From contig NW_006494943.1 of NCBI RefSeq assembly GCF_000471905.2, forward strand, positions 103,191 through 167,190: a stretch of DNA of 64,000 nucleotides. The letters are read 5' to 3'. Position numbers and translations under genes: made by a program. The notes under the pieces are model-generated. The model was not told where the DNA came from. It saw nothing but the letters and a program-made list of their open reading frames with translations, and made no database searches. Position 1 is the first letter of the stretch. Every line of letters begins with the position of its first letter. Below, one piece after another: positions 57,700 through 64,000 of this stretch. This DNA comes from Amborella trichopoda. Its lineage: Eukaryota; Streptophyta; Magnoliopsida; Amborellales; Amborellaceae.

Positions 57700-60600
57700 T
57701 ATTGCGATATTGTCAATTTCAATGCTCCCAGTAGCTTTCCTGCATATTTGGTATTGGAATTTTGCTGTGCAAATATTTATTTCACAGTCCTTTACAGGTC
57801 GCAACAAAAAAAATTTGTGCTAACATTTAGGTGGTTTTTCCTTGTCTTTGATTTCAATAGGATATCTTCCACATGGTCCTCCATTACAGTGTACATTAAG
57901 CTATGGAAAATCGGGATTATTAATCGTTGGTAAGTGGGCCAGTGTTTTGAAGCCGAAAGGCATGACTAGATAACAAAAGTTTCCCCCATTACATGGTAGA
58001 CAATATCTTCTTTGGGTCTCCTTTCACCATGAGGATTTGATTGTGATGAGAGAAAGCATGCATGAAGGATGGGATCTTATGATTAACAGTATTGTCAACT
58101 AAGGCATCTATGCTAGACAGTGGGAAGTCATCTTTTGGACAAGCCTTGTTTAGATCCCTATAGTTTCCATATACTCTCATTCTCTTATCCTTCTTTAGTA
58201 ATATCATGATGTTAATGAGTCATTTTTTGTAGTCATGATGTAGTACAAAATTTTCTTTTAAAAGCTTATCAATTTCTTGTTTGATATTGAGTTCAAGGCA
58301 TAGTTTTTGGAGACAAAACTTCTATTTTACTAGTTGCAACATGTGATTTTCCAACTGGTCCGGATCGAGTCCTTTCATGTCATAGTAGGACCAAACAAAG
58401 ATGGCTTTGTAATACTTTAAGAGTGCAATCATCCTTTCGTGTATCACAGAGGATAGTGGGATCCACCAATCTTAGTCAGTTCAGGATCATCTTATTTCCA
58501 AGGTTGATGTTTTTCTCTTCGAAGGTAACCGTTGCATTGTTATTGAGTCTTTTTCTGAATTGTTCAATTTGGAGCTCGATTTCATTAGAGTAGAAGTAAA
58601 TATCAAGCTTCTTCACCCTCTCGATCCTCATTCAGATTGCCATACTTGTTACTTTCCATGTTTTGCACCACTAATGGGCTTTCGAGTTGTGTTTCATCTT
58701 TTGAAGTATTTTTAGCTTAATAAACTACCTCGATGTGCTCTAAACTTTGGTTAGACTGATCAGGATTTTTAATTGTGTCCCTTATGAGACTAGTGGTAGG
58801 AGTGTTGGGAAATAGGTGTATAGGGCAATCAAAGAGACCATGCAACTACTCATTTTTTGGCATCGGGACTCGCATGTGCCAGCAGTATCCCTCTAGCGAT
58901 TCAATAGGATGATCGACCAGTTCTACCCCAAGCTTTGATTTTGGGCTGAGGAGTGGACATGTTTCGTTGATTTTTTTTTCAAAACATGTGAACTGCCATG
59001 CTCAGACAGTTGAGTTGGTCTTCATCCCCTTGTGGTTCACGTGTGTTCTAGTCTGGGGACAAGTGGGTAGCGAAGCATCTTAATGTGGGAACATTGTCTT
59101 AGAAGATAGGATCACCTCGGGCTTTAAGCGAAGGAGGTGTGACAAGGAGCTTAAGGCTTTAAATGCCTCTGAAAACAAAATCGTGTTAGACTGAAAGCCT
59201 AACTTGGTTTTGGTACAAGGTGAGAGAACATCCTAGTCCCCTATGGTTTCCCTTCCCCATCTTTGTGTTGGGTGATTCAAAAACAGCCTCAATGTGCCCT
59301 ATTCTTTTGCACCCAAGCTTCCTAGGTGATAAACCTTGGGAGAGAAGCTGGTGACAAGCGGCAGGCGCTCCAATTTGCATCATCAACAATATTCAATGAG
59401 TAACTGAAACAATATGGAGTTTTCAAAACCTTTAATGAGGGTAATTGACATCAAGGCATAATGTGGCACACTTGGCTGCTCATAAGAAATGAGAGGAACC
59501 TCGTGGGACTCCATCCCTTTGACAGTCTTACCCTTCACAGTATTAATGTCAACAATAGGAGCGGCATCAAAACTTACTTTTGCAATCCTTGATGTTGCAG
59601 GGGAATTTTAGGCACTGGTGGAGAGTAGATACCACTTCGAGGTTCTCGTGTTACCCTGGCCTCCTGGGAAGCATGTTAAAAGAGGCTACATAGAATCTGA
59701 CCACCTGGATCGAGGGACCCATCTAGAAGGTGAGTGGTAGGATGCCTGCGGCTTGCTGTTTGGTCCCATCATATGGCATGATGTTGAGTTGGAACAGTTC
59801 AAAAGAATATGGGCTTATGCCTACTCTCTTCACAGTTTTCGAGGGGAATATATTGAGGGATGCCCCATTGTCTACAAAGACCTTTCATATTTTAAAGCCG
59901 CTCATAAAGACTATAATATGAAGTGGTTGAGTATGAAAGCGATCATATCCCTTCAGAAATTCATATACGATGAAATTTATGGGGGTGGACACCACCATCA
60001 CTGGAATCATCATCGTGTTTAATTGCTCCGAATTGTTGTCGATGAGAATGTTAGTTCTTTTAACTTTCTATCTAAAGCCTATGTATTTGTGAGCTGGTAA
60101 GTAGCTCCAAAATGGAAATGGGAAGCTATATTTTGCTCAAGTGTGCCAACAAGTCATATGTACTTGAGCTTTAAGGGTCTTTGGTCGGCCCTTAGGTTCC
60201 TTGATTTGGCCTACTAGTGGAGCTAGATAGATATATCAATGGCTGGCTAGCTTTAATAGTAGGTTCTCCCATCCTTTCTTTTAAGGTATATGCCATTAAC
60301 CTAGTTAGCTTAAAAAGGCATCATTTTCTTGTTCATGAGTTGACTTTGTCAATGTCTAGCTCCAAGAGGTTACCTTTGTGAGGGTGATTGCCTCCTTAGA
60401 TAGGGTAGGCTTATCACATGCATTCCTTGATGATGAAGCTCCCTTAAGAGGGTAAATTTTCCCAATCAATAGGTGGGTCTCATAATTTTGTATGAGGCAG
60501 GTCGCCTAAGAAGATCCAACAAGTTGATTGGGTCTTCTTGGGCATCCTCACTATTATCGATCAGGATAATGATTTGAGTTGGTTATTCTCCAGTGGTTCT

Positions 60601-61800
60601 TCGATCATGAAGATAGCCACATTTCCTTATGGGTTATCCTTCACTTTGAGCTTACCCCTGGCATTCTTAATTTCTGGGAGGGGGACCCCCATGTTCTAGT
60701 TAGAGTCATTGATGGGCTTATCATTCTCTTTTACGCCGATTGCACTTGTGTCAATAAGGCCTTGAATAACATGCTTCAAATGGAGGGAGTTCTATGTGTC
60801 ATGCGCATGGTTCCTGTGCTAGTTGCACTATTTTGACTTATCCCTTATTTCGAAAGGCGATTCTAATTGTCAAAAGGCGATTCTAACTGTATAGGAAGAT
60901 ACACCAGGTTATGTTCAAGGACCATCTATAATACCACAGCAAGTGGCTCCTTAAGGGGAGTGAAGTTCCATGCCTTGCTTAGGATGATTGTTATTGTTCT
61001 TTCCTGGCCCTAGGTTAATTCTTGCCATTTTGAGAGTTCTACTAGCATTGTTGGGCAATGTTTTGCACATTGTCGTGAATGAAAATCTCATCAATATTGA
61101 CACCGATGTTTCCCTTCTTACTATAGTTATTATTTCTCTTGTTTGAGGGGGCAATCATGCTTTTATTTTTTGTAGGCTTGTTACTAGCCATGATTGTTTT
61201 GGCCCTTTCAAAGACAACCACCCTATTCAACATAGAGTCAAAGGACAATGGTGGAGCCCTACGGCTAAAGAAATTAATGTACTTGGGGGCAGGCTTCTCT
61301 ATTGCCATGCTAGTCTTTGAAGGTTCAGGGGTGTCACCTCAATGACCCTTGAAGTGGCATATCTGAACCTACTGATGTAATCAAAAAATGACTCACCCAG
61401 ATTTTGCTTTATAGTTGATAGCTCCCTGGATGTAATCGGCCTCAGTTTAGCCCCATAATAATGCAAGGTGAAGCATCAGAATATTTTGTTAAGCGTAATA
61501 GTGGGAAAGTCCCTCATGAGAGCTTTATGCCATAATAGAGGTTCCCTTGCCAAGCGGTGCCGAAACATCGTCTTAAGGTTGTTAGGCCTATCCTACAGAG
61601 TTGGTACGAACGATAGGTAGTCGTCACATGAGATTCTAAGTCTCCCTTCCCAGAAAACTTATTTTAGAATTCGATGACAAATTCAATTGGGAAGTCTTCT
61701 ATGTCTTCAAGTGTTTCCTCTACATACTCTTTTGGAGGAAGCCCTTCATGTTCCATTCCATGTTGACCAATTTAGCGGTCAATATCAAGTAAGACCATCA
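57700..61800 (-). pseudogene. Ty3/gypsy gag-protease-RT relic, minus strand
   Basis: On the minus strand: a gag core with STIKQNLGESFFDYISRFRY near 61365-61425, then SFDSMLNRVVVFERAKT near 61195-61245; a protease with FVDNGASLNIFPSKTV near 59830-59880 and MPYDGTKQQ near 59765-59790; and RT with YRDLNKACPKDDFPLS near 58105-58155 and, after a frame change, LLKSKTRKNHL near 57815-57850. The RT catalytic box appears as VEDIL in place of VDDxL. The gag core resembles the plus-strand relic next to it, so they are related elements in opposite orientation. The order and motifs fit the Tat/Athila lineage; that is inference. Confidence 0.78.
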
Positions 61801-63871
61801 ATCGGCTAAACATGGATAGGTGTGTTTGCACTTGAGGCGTTGTCCAGGTGGCTAAACTTACGATTGATGGTTCCTAGTCACTATGATTGGTTGAACTATA
61901 GATGCTCCTGGAAGCTAGGACAAGTAAGTAGCTAGCTAGGTCAGTTGCACTACTACATGTTGGTCTAGAAACTAGTCAAATTTCCATGTGGGATGACGTA
62001 GGCCACTAGGCTAAACATGTAATCAACCATGAGCTATAGAATAAAGGATGTACTCATGAATAGCTAAGACATAAAAAAGGGCTTGCACTGCAAGGTTACC
62101 TGAGGTTCCTTACGTTAGGACCTACTCCCCTACTACATTGAGCTGAGGAAATAAATACCCCAAAGTGCTACTATAATGGCTAGGAACATGGTTAGTGGTT
62201 TTGGACCTATGCTAGCCAAGGTTAGCTTGCCACTAGACCTCTTGGTTCTCATGGCCTCCTATATTAGTATGGTGTGATTGATTGTTGGACCGGATGTGGA
62301 CTTCGTTTGCCACACGGTTTTGGTGTCTAGCTGGGGGAGCGATTACGCGAATCTAATCCCTTGGTTGTTCTAGCTACACATACCTCATGGTTGGATGCTC
62401 CCCTTGTTGTACATCATTTTTGACGTACTTACATCCCTGGAGCAAATAAGGAGAGAGCCAGAGACGACCTGGTCCTGCTGGTAACCAAGAAACTACCAAA
62501 TCAAGGGAACACTGAACAATAAGATTGACACTAAGAAACCTTAGGAAAAGTACTACTATGCCAAAAGGAGACCTTACAATTACAGCCCTATACTAGGGGA
62601 TTCAAAACAATACCAAACCACTGCCATTGCATTCAGAACGTTGAAAAACCTTTAGAGACCAAATTTGGGCTCAATCAGACCTACCAGGAACATTCTGGGC
62701 CCAAATTACCCCAAACGGGGTAATTGAGTGTACACTATTGCGGTGTGGCCTCATCGAACCAGCCCCCATTCATGGAGGCTCCGTTCTTCACATCTTGAGA
62801 TCGTTTTGCAAAAACACCTACAAATTGTTCGATTGAAATCAGAACAAGCTCAAATTCTGACACAAGCTAGGTCTCGATGACCCGGTCATTTCGCCATATG
62901 GCATGCATTGTGATGTGACCTCAAGCCAAAGTTTTTCTAGAAAGAAAACAAGTCTGAAACCATGGAAAGCAGAGTTTTAGAAGAAAATACTTCTCGGACT
63001 TCGTGAAGTATAACTCAAGATTTGTACATCGAATCATCACAAAGACATGTCCGATGAGACTATATCACGAAGGGCTACAAGCTGGTATAATTTTTACACT
63101 CAATCTAAGGTCGGATAAAATGCAAATTCCAAGGTTGAAGAAAACCAAGATCGCTCGGTTGCTGGAATCCCTTTTTTCAGTGATCTCCTGAAATCGGAAA
63201 GTACTTCAAGCAAGGACCAAAATGGACAAAAAATAATGCAAAACAATTGCAGAAGTCACCTCTTTAATTTGTAATCAAAATAAAGACTTGGAACATCATG
63301 GATCGCACCACAATAATAGTCAAAGTTCATGATTTAGCCAGATTCCTACCTCTCGGGAAAGAGTCAGGCTTCAAGACGGTTAAAGGACATCAAACTCTTC
63401 ATAATCAAGCAAGCATCAAGACTACAATGATACATCGTCTGAATCACCACCACAATAGTTTGGAAAAGCTTCTAAGATCTAGCAATGGCGAGAGGCCCTC
63501 AAAGAGGGAAGGTCTTGTCATTAACACAAAAGGTTTAAGGGGTATTTTGGTCATTGTTCTTTAATTCATGATTTTATTATAATTTATTTTAATTGTAATT
63601 AGGCTTAGTTTTAAGCGTCCACCCTTGTTTTGTGAATCCTCTATAAATATAAGCCTAGGTCAATTGTAAAAAAGCCGGATCATTCATCAATGAAATAGAG
63701 GCATTAAGCTTGTTTTCATTTGTCTTTTGCTTCTAACTTTAGATCTCATACTGAGGAGAGAGAAACTACCCCTGGCCCATCCTAATCAAGCAGCTCCGAT
63801 CTCTCTCTCTCATTCTCTTCTTCTCTCTCTCTCTCTTCGTCTTCACTCTTGCTCACCTCGCGCAGTGACCC
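61801..63871. other. Repeat-like DNA with a plus-strand promoter-like end
   Basis: No coding domain was seen. CTATAAATAT at 63641-63650, followed by a CAATGAAATA segment and CT repeats (63799-63840), looks like the promoter part of an LTR or of a host gene cut off by the next insertion. I could not define ends. Confidence 0.4.
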
Positions 63872-64000
63872 TGTCACACCCCAAGAATTTACAATACTAT
63901 TATTCTTAAGATGTGACGGACAAAACATATATACATCTATTGATAGGACAAATTTACAGTGGCGAGGTCTTACATACTAAGTAAAGAAAGCTAGCACAAC
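63872..64000 (-). repeat. Third LTR of the first gypsy family, cut by the window
   Basis: TGTCACACCCCAAGAATTTAC is the reverse complement of the end of the solo LTR at 53099-54919, and the match continues to the last base of the window. It closely tracks the solo copy. GACCC (63867-63871) would be its target flank. Confidence 0.95.

Noticed and set aside
59753-60022. Plus-strand 89-codon frame ending in a His-rich segment
   Set aside because: It is antisense to the protease region of the minus-strand gypsy relic.

Overview
This window is nuclear DNA of a flowering plant, most likely a large, repeat-rich genome. The evidence is stacked plant transposable elements (Ty3/gypsy, Ty1/copia, L1-type LINEs, hAT, Mutator-like MITEs), a decayed insertion of plastid DNA, and a conserved plant microRNA gene, MIR390. 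I could not place it to family or species. Apart from MIR390 I see no intact host gene; nearly every long open frame is a transposon relic or a translated repeat.

Layout. 1-6209: a decayed Ty3/gypsy element (Tekay-like), complete from the last 22 bases of its 5' LTR to the end of its 3' LTR. 6638-6890: a plastid insertion joining trnI-CAU to the psaA/psaB junction. 8.5-14.4 kb: LINE relics, a 98-bp satellite, a GC-rich unclassified tract and a 160-bp duplication. 14889-20691: a full-length hAT transposon with an exact 8-bp target duplication, four subterminal hairpins, an intron full of repeats and a broken BED/DUF659 transposase containing a 20-N assembly gap. 23817-25240: a Mutator-like foldback element with a 9-bp target duplication. 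25778-29673: an internally collapsed LTR element whose two LTRs carry separate MITE insertions, one nested in another. 30.7-31.7 kb: a tandem repeat and a MITE.

32.1-33.0 kb holds the MIR390 gene: G-box, CT-rich leader, TATA box, a perfect miR390/miR390* hairpin and a splice donor. miR390 acts with AGO7 on TAS3 transcripts to make tasiARFs, which restrain auxin response factors.

33.9-41.1 kb shows a cluster of near-perfect short tandem duplications that cut across unrelated sequences (a 15-codon repeat, MITE ends, LINE sequence). 37.2-43.1 kb is a long decayed minus-strand LINE. 44.6 kb is a copia RT scrap; 47444-48736 is a 5'-truncated LINE with target duplication; 48796-50029 is a Tat-like LTR; 51129-52871 is a second collapsed LTR element; 53099-54919 is a solo LTR of the same family as the element at position 1, with a 5-bp target duplication. 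55-62 kb holds two related gypsy relics in opposite orientation. The window ends inside a third LTR of the first family, on the minus strand.

Assignments rest on motifs and alignments done by eye; no percent identities or ages were computed.
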